Positions 27,455 through 36,403 of a stretch of DNA of 64,000 nt are shown here, one piece after another. Within the stretch, counting starts at the first letter, position 1. Every line of letters starts with the position of its first letter. The notes beneath the pieces were generated by a model, which was given only the letters and a program-made list of their open reading frames with translations, was not told where the DNA came from and did no database searches. This DNA is from Akkermansiaceae bacterium UBA2381 (GTDB lineage Bacteria; Verrucomicrobiota; Verrucomicrobiia; Verrucomicrobiales; DEV007), in contig DDSV01000049.1 of the NCBI GenBank assembly GCA_002344215.1, positions 58,517 through 122,516 on the forward strand, written 5' to 3'. A program made the position numbers and the translations under genes.

Positions 27455-28577
27455 CTAAATCTCGTCCCGCGACTCACCCGCGACGTGGCCGCGCAACTTG
27501 GCTTCGATGAAGCGACCGAGATCGCCGTCCATGACCGCGTCGATGTTTGCCGTTTCACAGCCGGTGCGGTGATCCTTGACCATCTGATAGGGTTGAAAGA
27601 CATAGGAACGGATCTGACTGCCGAATCCGATCTCACCCTTTTCCCCGTAAACCCGCTCCATCTCCGAGCGCTTTTTGTCCTCTTCGATTTGAAGCAGTTT
27701 GGATTTGAGAATCTTCAGAGCGAGGTCGCGGTTTTTGTGCTGGCTCCGCTCAACGGTGCATCGAACCATGACGCCGCTGGGAAGGTGGCGCATAAGAACG
27801 CCGGTCTCCACCTTGTTCACGTTCTGACCGCCCTTGCCGCCGGAACGCATCGTGGTGATCTCGAGATCTTTTTCATCCACCTCGAACTTCGGCTCCTGGG
27901 CCAGCTCCGGGGTGACATCGACACTGGCAAAAGAAGTGTGACGGCGCGCCTGGGAATCAAAGGGTGAAATCCTGACAAGACGGTGCACCCCGCGTTCGCA
28001 ATTGAGGTAGCCACAGGCATTCTCGCCCTCAAAACGAATCATGGCACCGCGGATTCCGACCTCTTCACCTTCCTGGACGTCGACCATCTCGACTTTAAAT
28101 CCCTGCTGCTGCCCCCAGCGCTGATACATGCGCATCAGCATGTCGGCCCAGTCGCAGGCCTCCGTCCCACCGGCTCCGGCATGGATCGTGAGGAAGGCGT
28201 TCTCGGAATCGTGCGGTCCGCTGAGAAGGGTCTGCAACTCCACTTTATCGAGCAACGCTTCGATGGACTCGACTTCGCTGCGGACTTCGCCGATCGAAGA
28301 TTCGTCATCCTCCTCCATCGCCATCTCGATGAGCACGGCGAGATCGGCAATGCGGGTCTGAAGTTCGCGAATGGGAAGGATTTTACTCTTCAACGCCGCG
28401 ACCTGAGCCACTTTGCCCTGGGCCCGTTCCTTGTCCTCCCAGAACTCCTGGAGGTTCATTTCGGCCTCAATGGCCTCCAATTCTTTTTCGAGTCTCTCGA
28501 AGTCAAAGATACCGCCGCAACTCGGAGAGTCGGGCCTGTAAAGATTTGGTGTCGATTGCCTGGAGTTCCTCTTTCAT
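27455..28577 (-). CDS. prfB: Peptide chain release factor 2, programmed +1 frameshift
   Basis: RF2 releases peptides at UGA and UAA. Most of the protein is read in the frame 27455-28504; it contains SPF (anticodon-like tripeptide, in RISPFDS) and GGQ (in SGGKGGQNVNKVET). The first 24 codons (ATG at 28577, MKEELQAIDTKSLQARLSEL...) are in another frame and end at an in-frame TGA (28503-28505) within CTTTGAC; skipping the T at 28505 joins them to DFERLEKELEAIEAE. This is the classical autoregulatory prfB frameshift: low RF2 favours the shift. Joined length is about 373 residues, near the usual 365. Confidence 0.95.
28502..28517 (-). promoter_or_regulatory. prfB programmed +1 frameshift site
   Basis: On the minus strand the bases read CGGCGGTATCTTTGAC: the slippery CTT codon, the in-frame stop TGA followed by C, and a purine-rich CGGCGG where other bacteria have the AGGGGG-type internal Shine-Dalgarno. 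The internal ribosome-binding element is therefore weak by E. coli standards. Confidence 0.93.
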
Positions 28578-28647
28578 GGGAGGCGACAGTGTTCTCACAC
28601 AATTGGAAAAATTCAAATAGTCGCTTACCGATGAATGAACTTCCTGC

Positions 28648-29172
28648 ATGAAAGCCCACGGCACGCTGATTCGCCGGTCTCTCCTCACCGAGACCAGCCT
28701 CATCGTGCACTGGTGTACGCACGAAAACGGCATCGTCAAGACGGTTGCCAAGGGCGCGCGGCGGCCGAAGAGCCCTTTTGCCGGGAAACTCGATCTCTTT
28801 TATCTTTGCGAACTGGAGATCCATCCCGCCCGCAATGGTGACCTGCACATCCTCAAGGACCTCACCATTCAGCGCCCTCGCCTCGGGCTGAGACGGAATT
28901 ACCTGCAGACCCTCGCCGCCTCCTATTTCGTCAAACTGATCGATCAGGTCGCGGAATCGGAGACTCCCCTGCCGGAACTGGCCGATCTGCTTGATCGGGG
29001 ACTCAACTACCTCGAGGATCACGACGCCGATCAGCGGGCGGTGACCCATTTTGAAAAGCAGTTGGGAGAGTTTCTCGGGGTTCTCGAGCCGGGCCTTGAT
29101 CCGATTCGGTGCATCCAGCGCCATTTCGGTACGATTCCTCCGCAACGGGAGGAACTGGTGCAGCGTTTTTAG
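28648..29172 (+). CDS. recO: DNA repair protein RecO
   Basis: 174 aa. The N-terminal OB-fold is clear (GTLIRRSLLTETSLIVHWCTHENGI, then VAKGARRPKSPFAGKLDLF) and the C-terminal helical part follows (YLQTLAASYFVKLIDQV). RecO loads RecA on SSB-coated DNA with RecR. It is shorter than the roughly 240 aa of E. coli RecO and ends soon after the helical domain, with no C-terminal zinc cysteines. Divergent from prfB with 70 bases between starts. Confidence 0.85.
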   Translation: MKAHGTLIRRSLLTETSLIVHWCTHENGIVKTVAKGARRPKSPFAGKLDLFYLCELEIHPARNGDLHILKDLTIQRPRLGLRRNYLQTLAASYFVKLIDQVAESETPLPELADLLDRGLNYLEDHDADQRAVTHFEKQLGEFLGVLEPGLDPIRCIQRHFGTIPPQREELVQRF

Positions 29173-29193
29173 AAAAATTGGCTGAGCCCGGGC

Positions 29194-29730
29194 CTACCAC
29201 TCCTTGAGATCTTTCGGGTGGACCAGCCTCACACTCTCGGGCCAGTCAGCGCCTTCACTGATCCAGCGGCGGAGAATCTCCATCCTCACTCCCCAGATTT
29301 TATCCGGGGTCGGAGGCATCGCCCGCTGATGCACGGGATCGAGCTTCAGGACGCTGATGAGTTGGCTTTTGTCAGGATCTCCGGGCACGATCGCGGGAGG
29401 AGCCGTTCCCGTGGTCATGGCCAGTTGCCTGGTCTCGAGATTAAAATTCCCGTTCCGGACCGCATCCTTGCCGTTGTGACACTCAAGACAATTGATGATC
29501 AGGAGCGGTCGAACGTGTTTGGTAAAATCGATCTTCCCTTCGGGCACCTCCGTTGGCCAGGTCGGACTCGAGAAGTTTCCGCTTTCCCCGATTTCGGGGA
29601 GTTCGTTGGATGCGGAGTCTTCTTTCGCCGGTTCCGTCTCCCCGCAGCTTTGAAGGAGGCAGAAAAGCGATAGCACCATCCCTGTCCTGACACGACGACC
29701 GGTCCTCTTTTTTCCTGAATTCGGATTCAT
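29194..29730 (-). CDS. Planctomycete-type cytochrome c (PSCyt1) lipoprotein
   Basis: 178 aa. The chosen start (ATG at 29730) gives a signal peptide ending in a lipobox (LFCLLQSC, Cys near residue 30); the upstream ATG at 29796 would add 22 unlikely residues. The mature part has a single haem motif CLECH, with the domain shape of PSCyt1: FTKHVRPLLIINCLECHNG, then GDPDKSQLI, AMPP and ILRRWISEGADWP. The same GAxWP ending opens the gene at the left end of the window. Probably an envelope electron carrier or haem-binding protein. Confidence 0.82.
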   Translation of the reverse strand: MNPNSGKKRTGRRVRTGMVLSLFCLLQSCGETEPAKEDSASNELPEIGESGNFSSPTWPTEVPEGKIDFTKHVRPLLIINCLECHNGKDAVRNGNFNLETRQLAMTTGTAPPAIVPGDPDKSQLISVLKLDPVHQRAMPPTPDKIWGVRMEILRRWISEGADWPESVRLVHPKDLKEW

Positions 29731-29950
29731 TGACGCAGGGGCTGCCTTTCTCCGCTCAATTCCTGAGGGTGAGGCGATTGGAACAGAGCCTAACACAGGG
29801 CAGTGACGATGGCTTAGCTTATTCTGCGGATTGGTAAGCCCCCCTTGGTCACCTCCATCTCACGGTGAAACTCGAGCCGCTCTTTTTTACGAGTAATCTG
29901 GATTCGGTTCTGCAAATTCGCTACAATGGCGGGAACTCCCCCGGCAATCC

Positions 29951-31201
29951 GTGAATCCCGAATCGTACCTCCGCCCCGGCCTTGCCCTCGCTATCGGTCT
30001 GCTCATCGGCCTGCAGCGTGAACGCGTCAAAGAAGGACCCGCCGGCATACGCACCTTTGCGCTCATCGCGCTTTCCGGATATCTCATCGGTCTTCTGGGG
30101 ATTCAATACGGGGGCTGGGTCGTTGTCGCCGGAATCCTTTTCCTCGCCGCCGTTCTCAGCGTCGAGAACCTGATCGAGTCGAAGATCCATGCCGATCGCG
30201 GAGGAGGCGCCACCACCGAGATCGCCGCACTGCTTGTCTTCGGGATCGGAGTCTATCTTTCCAACTTCGAAAACGAACGGGCTCCCGCAGTCCTTTTTGC
30301 CGGAGTCATTGCCCTGCTCCTCTACTACAAGGCGCCTCTCCACCAGTTCGTCCGCGGCATGGGACAGGAGGATATCCGGGCGATCATGCAGTTCGTTCTC
30401 ATTACTCTGGTCGTGCTTCCCGTCCTTCCGAACCGCACCTTCGGGCCCTACGATGTCCTCAATCCCTTCAAGGCCTGGCTCATGGTCGTGCTCATCGTCG
30501 GGATCGGTCTCGGCGGCTATCTGACCTACCGGATGTTCAGCAGCCGGGTGGGAACGCTTCTGAGCGGCCTGCTTGGCGGACTCGTCTCCAGCACGGCGAC
30601 AACAGTGTCCGCCGCCCGCTTCGCCCGTGAGGATGCCGAACGTGCCCCGGCGGCTGCCATCATCATTCTCCTCGCCTCGGCCGTCTCGATTATCCGCATC
30701 CTCCTCGAACTGGCCATCGTGAACGGGCAAAACCTCCTCACCACCGGACCTCCCCTGGCCGCTTTTCTTCTCGTCTTTGCGGTCCTTACCTTCGCCGTTT
30801 ACCGCCGGCGCTCATCGGAAGTGGTTCACCTCGATCCGCCGAAAAACCCCGCCGGAATGAAATCGGCCGTCGTCTTCGGGCTGCTCTACCTCATCATTTT
30901 GTTTGCCGTCGCGGCCACGAAGGATCTTGTCGGGCCGGCCGGTCTCTATGGCGTCGCGGTTCTCTCCGGACTGACGGATGTCGACGCCATCACCCTCTCG
31001 ACGGCGGAACTCATGAATAACGGAACGCTCGATCTGACGGTCGGGTGGCGGGTTGTTCTCATTGCCGCGCTGGCCAATCTGGCGTTCAAAGGAAGTATCG
31101 TGGCCATAGTCGGTGGTCGAGCGGTCTTCAAGCGAATTGCCCTTGTTTACGGTCTCAGTTTTATCGCCGGAATCGCCATCCTGCTTTTCTGGCCGGCGTA
31201 G
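29951..31201 (+). CDS. MgtC/SapB-DUF4010 family membrane protein
   Basis: 416 aa with about 12 hydrophobic segments. The N-terminal part is MgtC-like (LALAIGLLIGLQRERV, then GPAGIRTFALIALSGYLIGL) and the rest is DUF4010. The family is linked to ion homeostasis, but the function of the fused form is not known. It starts with GTG at 29951, immediately before the conserved N-terminus; no better ATG is present. Confidence 0.82.
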   Translation: MNPESYLRPGLALAIGLLIGLQRERVKEGPAGIRTFALIALSGYLIGLLGIQYGGWVVVAGILFLAAVLSVENLIESKIHADRGGGATTEIAALLVFGIGVYLSNFENERAPAVLFAGVIALLLYYKAPLHQFVRGMGQEDIRAIMQFVLITLVVLPVLPNRTFGPYDVLNPFKAWLMVVLIVGIGLGGYLTYRMFSSRVGTLLSGLLGGLVSSTATTVSAARFAREDAERAPAAAIIILLASAVSIIRILLELAIVNGQNLLTTGPPLAAFLLVFAVLTFAVYRRRSSEVVHLDPPKNPAGMKSAVVFGLLYLIILFAVAATKDLVGPAGLYGVAVLSGLTDVDAITLSTAELMNNGTLDLTVGWRVVLIAALANLAFKGSIVAIVGGRAVFKRIALVYGLSFIAGIAILLFWPA

Positions 31202-31343
31202 ACGACGCCACTCCGGGCAGGCTTGCTTTCAATCGGCGCGCTCCGAAAGGCAAGGGATGCGGAGCGGAAAAACGACCTGAGGGTACTCTCGTCAGATCAA
31301 GTCAAGCCACGTCATTTCAGATCGGGATTTCCTGCAGGATCGG

Positions 31344-32033
31344 ATGGAGAAATATCTCCAGCGATTCCACGACGGCGATTTGCCCGGAGGCCGGGAGTTC
31401 CCTCCCACGGCCCTGACCATCTCCCGCCAATGCGGAGTCGGCTTTTCCCGATTGGAGCGGCGGCTCCTTGAGTATCTCGAAAATGCCTCCGGATTGGAAG
31501 GGTCGGACTGGGCCCTCTTTGATCAGGCCCTGATTGGCCAAATCGTAGAGGCGGGGCGGTCTCTTCCGGAGGCGGAACCATTTTCGCGGCAACGATCCAA
31601 GTTTTCCGTTTCGGGAACGCTGGAAGAGATTCTTAAACTCCCGACGGAGCAATGGACCTTGTTCAACTACACCGCCAACATGATCCGATCACTCGCGAGC
31701 AGCGGAAACGCGATTATTGTAGGACGGGCGGGGAATTTCATCACCTCCGACCTGGCAAATACCTTCCATGTCCGGCTCGTTGCCGACAAGGCACGCCGGA
31801 CCGAAGAAACGGCGCAGCGCTATGGAATCCCCGACCGCGAGGCAACCGAGATGGTCGAGGAAACCGACAAAGCCCGGGCCCGGTTCGTGAAGCGATATAC
31901 AGGAGCGGATGTCGATGACGTGTCCTGCTATCACCTCGTCATGAATACGCACGCCCTCACCGAGGAACTCGTCGTCCGCATCATCGGTGACTCGTTCCTG
32001 GAGTGGTCCCACCTCGGGAACTCCGCTCGCTAG
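31344..32033 (+). CDS. Cytidylate kinase-like family protein
   Basis: 229 aa P-loop-type protein of the cytidylate-kinase-like family. The N-terminal LTISRQCGVGFSRLERRLLEYL stands where related proteins have a glycine-rich ISRQYGSGG loop, and here that loop has lost glycines, so nucleotide binding may be altered. The later GNAIIVGRAGNFI and HVRLVADKARRTE segments match the family. True substrate is not known. Followed on the opposite strand by the PocR-AraC gene 13 bases away. Confidence 0.75.
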   Translation: MEKYLQRFHDGDLPGGREFPPTALTISRQCGVGFSRLERRLLEYLENASGLEGSDWALFDQALIGQIVEAGRSLPEAEPFSRQRSKFSVSGTLEEILKLPTEQWTLFNYTANMIRSLASSGNAIIVGRAGNFITSDLANTFHVRLVADKARRTEETAQRYGIPDREATEMVEETDKARARFVKRYTGADVDDVSCYHLVMNTHALTEELVVRIIGDSFLEWSHLGNSAR

Positions 32034-32046
32034 GTGCCGCTCCCCC

Positions 32047-32982
32047 TCAGGCAGCTTCCGCCTGAGAGAGCCGCTCCGCCTCTTCCGAGCTTCCACGGAA
32101 TCGGGTGGGCGAAACCCCGACATACTTGAGAAAGCTGCGATTGAACTGGGAGACCGACTGGAATCCCACATCAAAGGCGACCTCGGTGACTCGGGCGTTC
32201 GGATTGATGAGTTTGCGTTTCGCCCACTCAACCCGGCGCCGGTTGACATACTCGGTCAGGGTCATATCCGTTGCCTGCTTGAAGAGCTTACAGAAGTAAA
32301 ACGGACTCACCCCGACGTGACTCGACACCGAATCGAGCGAAAGTTTTTCCTCAAGGTGGGCATTCACAAAGCGCTTCGCCTTGACGACGATCTGAGGTTC
32401 GGAGTTCGCCTCTTCGGTGAGGAGGCGATTGAGGAGATCAGAGAGTTGAATCGCGAAAGCCGCCAGGAGCGTCACCGTTCCTTCATACTGTTCGAGGCCG
32501 AGTTCAGGTGTGCTCCGCCATGCCGCCTCAAGCTCCCGCAATTGCTCCGCCCCGAATCCGAGTCTTGCGAGTTGACTGGAAACCGCCGCAAAACTTCTTT
32601 TCCCGGCCGCCTTCGTGAAGATCTGTCCGGTTGAAAGCAGGGCCACTGTCCGGTTGCCCGCTCTGACCGGAATCATCGTTTCCCGCAGGCCGGCAAAACA
32701 GGTCCTCGTTTCCGCGCGTTCATTCACTTCCACCGCGAGGCACCGGTGCTCGAGAGCGCAGCGGCGGCACCCTTCCTCGCTCCGGTTCAGGGCCGAGCAA
32801 AACGCATTGCTGAAACGGTCCCCCTGACCGGAGATCTCGATTTCCTCGTCCGCCGGAATGAGCACCAGGTTCAGTCCCGTGGCATTGGTGAAAGCCCGGC
32901 GATAAGTCTGGTAAAACGGTGAGTCGACGAGCTTGAGGTAGATACGTTCGTCAGGGTCGATGGCAGCGGTTCGGGATTCCAT
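32047..32982 (-). CDS. AraC-family regulator with PocR sensory domain
   Basis: 311 aa from the ATG at 32982 (322 aa if the ATG at 33015 is used). The N-terminal PocR ligand-binding domain has the Cys-rich pattern FCSALNRSEEGCRRCALEHR and later RTCFAGLRETMIPV; PocR domains sense small metabolites such as hydrocarbons or 1,2-propanediol. The C-terminal AraC DNA-binding domain has both helix-turn-helix units (LSLDSVSSHVGVSPFYFCKLFK and VTEVAFDVGFQSVSQFNRSF). The target is unknown. Confidence 0.85.
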   Translation of the reverse strand: MESRTAAIDPDERIYLKLVDSPFYQTYRRAFTNATGLNLVLIPADEEIEISGQGDRFSNAFCSALNRSEEGCRRCALEHRCLAVEVNERAETRTCFAGLRETMIPVRAGNRTVALLSTGQIFTKAAGKRSFAAVSSQLARLGFGAEQLRELEAAWRSTPELGLEQYEGTVTLLAAFAIQLSDLLNRLLTEEANSEPQIVVKAKRFVNAHLEEKLSLDSVSSHVGVSPFYFCKLFKQATDMTLTEYVNRRRVEWAKRKLINPNARVTEVAFDVGFQSVSQFNRSFLKYVGVSPTRFRGSSEEAERLSQAEAA

Positions 32983-33135
32983 GGTTGCGGTGTTTGGGTT
33001 GTTTGACACCACCACCCTAGGCTTTCATCGAAATCAGCGGTATTGGCTGCGTTCCTCATTTTCCCCTAGGGAATCAACGCAAGCCCTCGTACGGGATTTT
33101 CGTACGTCCCCGCCCCTCCCCTTATCCCTCAGGAT

Positions 33136-33795
33136 TCACCCTTTGCTCTGCGACTCCATCCAGCGGATCGCCTCATAGGAGAGTTCGGCCGCATCGCGGA
33201 GTCCGAGCTTCTCCTTGATATGGGTGCGATGGGCGTCCACGGTCCGTATGCTGATCCCGAGAATGCCTGCAATCTCCCGGGAACTTTTCCCTTCTCCGAT
33301 GGCGCGAAAGACTTCCAGTTCGCGATCAGTCAGGGCCGAGATCGGCGATCCCGCCCTCGCTCCGGCGAGAGTCTCCATCATCCGGGCGGTCATCGCATGG
33401 CTCAGAAAAATTCCGCCCCCGAGAACGGCATCGACCGCCTCAATGAGCTGTTCCGGAGCACGGTCCTTCATGATGTAGCCGCGGCCGCCCGCGCGAATAA
33501 CCCGCTCGGCGTAGACTTTCTCGTCATGAGAGGAAACGACGAGCGAGCGTATCTTCCCGTCCATCACCTTCAGGTCACGAATCAGTTCGAGGCCGCTGCG
33601 GTCGGGAAGTGAGATATCAATGACGACCAGATCCACCGGCGAAACCGACTCGATCACCTTGAGCGCCTCACCCACGGATCCCGCTTCGCCGCAGACTTCA
33701 ACGCGGGGCGAAGAGCGCAGCAACTGGGTCAGCCCCAGTCGCATGATGGGGTGATCGTCGACAATGACCACTCTTGCTCTGGCTTTCTCACCCAT
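33136..33795 (-). CDS. NarL/FixJ-family response regulator
   Basis: 219 aa: receiver domain with IVDDHPIMR and the phospho-acceptor Asp60 in LVVIDISLPDRSG, and a LuxR-type helix-turn-helix (LTDRELEVFRAIGEGKSSRE, then TVDAHRTHIKEKLGL). Its start overlaps the histidine kinase gene end by 8 bases, so kinase and regulator are one pair. Target genes cannot be read from the sequence. Confidence 0.92.
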   Translation of the reverse strand: MGEKARARVVIVDDHPIMRLGLTQLLRSSPRVEVCGEAGSVGEALKVIESVSPVDLVVIDISLPDRSGLELIRDLKVMDGKIRSLVVSSHDEKVYAERVIRAGGRGYIMKDRAPEQLIEAVDAVLGGGIFLSHAMTARMMETLAGARAGSPISALTDRELEVFRAIGEGKSSREIAGILGISIRTVDAHRTHIKEKLGLRDAAELSYEAIRWMESQSKG

Positions 33796-35236
33796 GATTC
33801 TTCAGCGGCAGGATGCATTGTATAAAGGTTCCGCCGCCGGGAGAAGCCTGAATCAGGAATTCAGCTTCGATCATTTCGGCCCTTCGCTGCATCGTCATCA
33901 AGCCCATTCCGGAAGAGAAAAGGTCGCGGGGCATCCCCTTCCCATCATCCCGCACCCCCAGTTCGAGGCGATCATCTCCGGCCCGGAGAGTCAGCTCGAT
34001 GACCTCCGCATCACTGTGACGGATGGCATTGGTGACCGCTTCCTGGGCGATACGATAGATCTGAATTGAGATACTGTTAGGGAGATCCTCCAGCGCTTCA
34101 TTGTCCGGAATGGAGGCAATACAGTTTACCCCGAGCATCTCGCGCTTCTGAAAGGCGAGATCCCGCAGCGCGCCGGCCAGCCCCTGCGTCTCAAGCACGG
34201 TGGGAACCAGTCCCTTGGCGATCTCGCGCGCCTTTGTCCCTGCCTGGGCGACCATCTCCGTGATCCCGACCATCATCTCCGCTTCATCGGCATGGAGCTC
34301 TTTGAGTCTTTGTTCGAGCACCTTCGTCAAACAGCCGATTCCGGAAAGCTGGGAACAGAGATCGTCATGGATATCCTGCCCGATCCGTCGCTGTTCGTTC
34401 TCGCTGATCCTGACCAGCTCCGCTTCGAGGCGCTTCTCCTTGGTGATATCGCTGGCACAGACGACATACCCCTCCTCGACCTTCCGGGTCATCGGAGTGA
34501 CCTTGGCGCGAATAAAAATCTCCTGACCTGACTTCAAGCGGCAGTGGAAAACCTCCTCCGCGACCCCTTTCTTCACAATCGCCGGGGAGATTCGTTCGAA
34601 AAAGGACAGCCCGTCACCCTGGGAACAGAGCTCCATGAGAGGTCGCCCGATCGCTTCCCTGCTTCCAATTGAGAAAATTCGCGCCGCCCCTTCGTTCCAG
34701 TCTCTCACGATGCCATCGCCGGACACGTAGAAAACGGCATCGTGCACATTTTTCAGGATCTCCGCCTGGATCCGCAGTTCCTCCTCACCGCGTTTTCTCT
34801 CAGTGATGTCAATAATCGAACTGAGTACCCGCATCCCGGCCGCACCGGGCAGCGGGGTCAGCGCAATCTCAACGGGAAACTCCGTGCCATCCTTCCGGCA
34901 GGCGTATAGATCACGCCCCACTCCCATGGAACGGGGTTCCGGCGAGTGGTGGAAACCGCTCCGCAGGCGCTCGTGCCCCCCGCGGAAATCCTGAGGAACG
35001 AGATCCGTAATCGAAATCGTCAGAAACTCGGCCTCGGTATATCCAAACATCTCTTCGGCCCGGGGATTGGCCATGACAATCCGACCTCCTTCGTCCGAAA
35101 CGAGCATGCCATAGGGAGCCGAATTCACCACGAGACGAAAAGGATCCTCCGCCTCAACCACCGGCAACCCGCCCTGCGATTTGCCCTTTCGTGCCTTCAG
35201 TCTGTCACTCTCTTCCATCGTTAAACCGTTCGCCAT
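33788..35236 (-). CDS. NarX-type sensor histidine kinase with two PAS domains
   Basis: 482 aa and no membrane helix, so a soluble cytoplasmic sensor. PAS domains at about 25-145 and 155-265 (first ends FPVEIALTPLPGAAG, second GYVVCASDITKEKR). The dimerisation and phosphoacceptor domain HisKA_3 has QDIHDDLCSQL with His290, and the HATPase domain ends with GVRDDGKGMP and GMGLMTMQRRAEMIEA. It shares an operon with the NarL-type regulator downstream and is divergent from a universal stress protein gene. Confidence 0.92.
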   Translation of the reverse strand: MANGLTMEESDRLKARKGKSQGGLPVVEAEDPFRLVVNSAPYGMLVSDEGGRIVMANPRAEEMFGYTEAEFLTISITDLVPQDFRGGHERLRSGFHHSPEPRSMGVGRDLYACRKDGTEFPVEIALTPLPGAAGMRVLSSIIDITERKRGEEELRIQAEILKNVHDAVFYVSGDGIVRDWNEGAARIFSIGSREAIGRPLMELCSQGDGLSFFERISPAIVKKGVAEEVFHCRLKSGQEIFIRAKVTPMTRKVEEGYVVCASDITKEKRLEAELVRISENEQRRIGQDIHDDLCSQLSGIGCLTKVLEQRLKELHADEAEMMVGITEMVAQAGTKAREIAKGLVPTVLETQGLAGALRDLAFQKREMLGVNCIASIPDNEALEDLPNSISIQIYRIAQEAVTNAIRHSDAEVIELTLRAGDDRLELGVRDDGKGMPRDLFSSGMGLMTMQRRAEMIEAEFLIQASPGGGTFIQCILPLKNHG

Positions 35237-35448
35237 CTTTCCCTTTTATCAGTGGGAGGAAAGAATCGTCTGGCAGATCACCGCCTCATCCGATAAAACG
35301 GAGAATAACACCTGAAGGCATGACCGCCCCGGAATTTCTCCGATTTATGAACCGGAGCAACCCGGACCGCCCCGCAAAGCAATCAGTGCCTCATGATACG
35401 CAAGTATTGCCTAGAACATCCTCTCCCAATAGTTCATCCTGATCCCAT

Positions 35449-36297
35449 ATGAAGGCGTCCATCCGAAGAATCCTCCTGCCCGTCGATCCCTCCGTCTTTA
35501 CCGACGGAGCCACCGAAACTGCCTGTCTCATCGCCAAAACACACGATGCCCAGATTTCCGCCGTGGCTGTTCTCGATTCTCCCGAGATCCGGGCGAGCCT
35601 CGTTCCGGCGATCGGCCCCTACTATCCCATGATGGTCGACGAGGTGCAGAAGATGATCAATCATGCCGATCATGTCCTAAAGGAATGCCTCGAACGTTGC
35701 GCGACTGCCTGCGAAAAGGCCGGAGTCGCCCACCGCGAAACCGAATATGAGGGCATTCCGGCGGAGATGCTGATCGGCTCGGCCATTTTCTACGATCTCA
35801 TCGTGACCGGTCTCGAAACCTCCTTCCACTTCGAAACGAGAGGATCGAGCGGACAATCCCTCTACGACCTGCTCGACCACACCGCTCCTCCCGTCCTCGC
35901 CGTTCCCGCCACCGGGATGAAGAAACTGGAAAAAGTCGTGGTCGCCTTTGACGGCAGCATCGGGTCGGCCCGGGCCCTTCATGACCTGATCCCGCTCGCC
36001 CTGCCCTTCGATCCTGAGTTCATTTTATTCGTGGCGGAGAAGACCCAGCCGCAGACCGACTTCCTCCTCGGCAACGCGGAACTGCTCCTGCGCGCGCACG
36101 GCTTCTCAAAGATCACCCGATGGAGCAGCGACAGCCACGTGGAAACAGCCTACGACGAACTCCTCGCCGACGAAAAGGGAATCGATCTCGTCACCCTCGG
36201 CATCCAGGCCAGAAACCGGGTCAAAGATCTCTTTGTGGGGAACTTCACCAAATCCCTGATTACACGCGGTGATATTCCGCTGTTTCTTTCGCATTGA
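35449..36297 (+). CDS. Tandem universal stress protein
   Basis: 282 aa with two Usp-like halves (residues about 1-150 and 155-282). The first starts IRRILLPVDPSVFTDGATE, and the second LEKVVVAFDGSIGSARALHD and ends with IDLVTLGIQARNRVKDLFVG (nucleotide-binding loop pattern GnxxR...G) then DIPLFLSH. Role is stress adaptation by an unknown mechanism. The 212-base gap upstream, shared with the sensor kinase, may hold a common promoter region; the integron begins about 100 bases downstream. Confidence 0.87.
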   Translation: MKASIRRILLPVDPSVFTDGATETACLIAKTHDAQISAVAVLDSPEIRASLVPAIGPYYPMMVDEVQKMINHADHVLKECLERCATACEKAGVAHRETEYEGIPAEMLIGSAIFYDLIVTGLETSFHFETRGSSGQSLYDLLDHTAPPVLAVPATGMKKLEKVVVAFDGSIGSARALHDLIPLALPFDPEFILFVAEKTQPQTDFLLGNAELLLRAHGFSKITRWSSDSHVETAYDELLADEKGIDLVTLGIQARNRVKDLFVGNFTKSLITRGDIPLFLSH

Positions 36298-36325
36298 GGG
36301 GAGGAAACGGTAGTTTGTCTCTGAG

Positions 36326-36346
36326 ATTCGGCTCACATGTCCGAAT
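36326..36346 (+). terminator. Weak hairpin after the stress protein gene
   Basis: ATTCGG and CCGAAT pair with a 9-base loop and are followed by TTGTTA. It is in the right place for a terminator but the stem is short and the T-run poor. Confidence 0.25.
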
Positions 36347-36403
36347 TTGTTACCGCGCCACACGAAGAATTGTCGGTAGCACAATTTCCCCGCGGGTTTC
36401 GTC

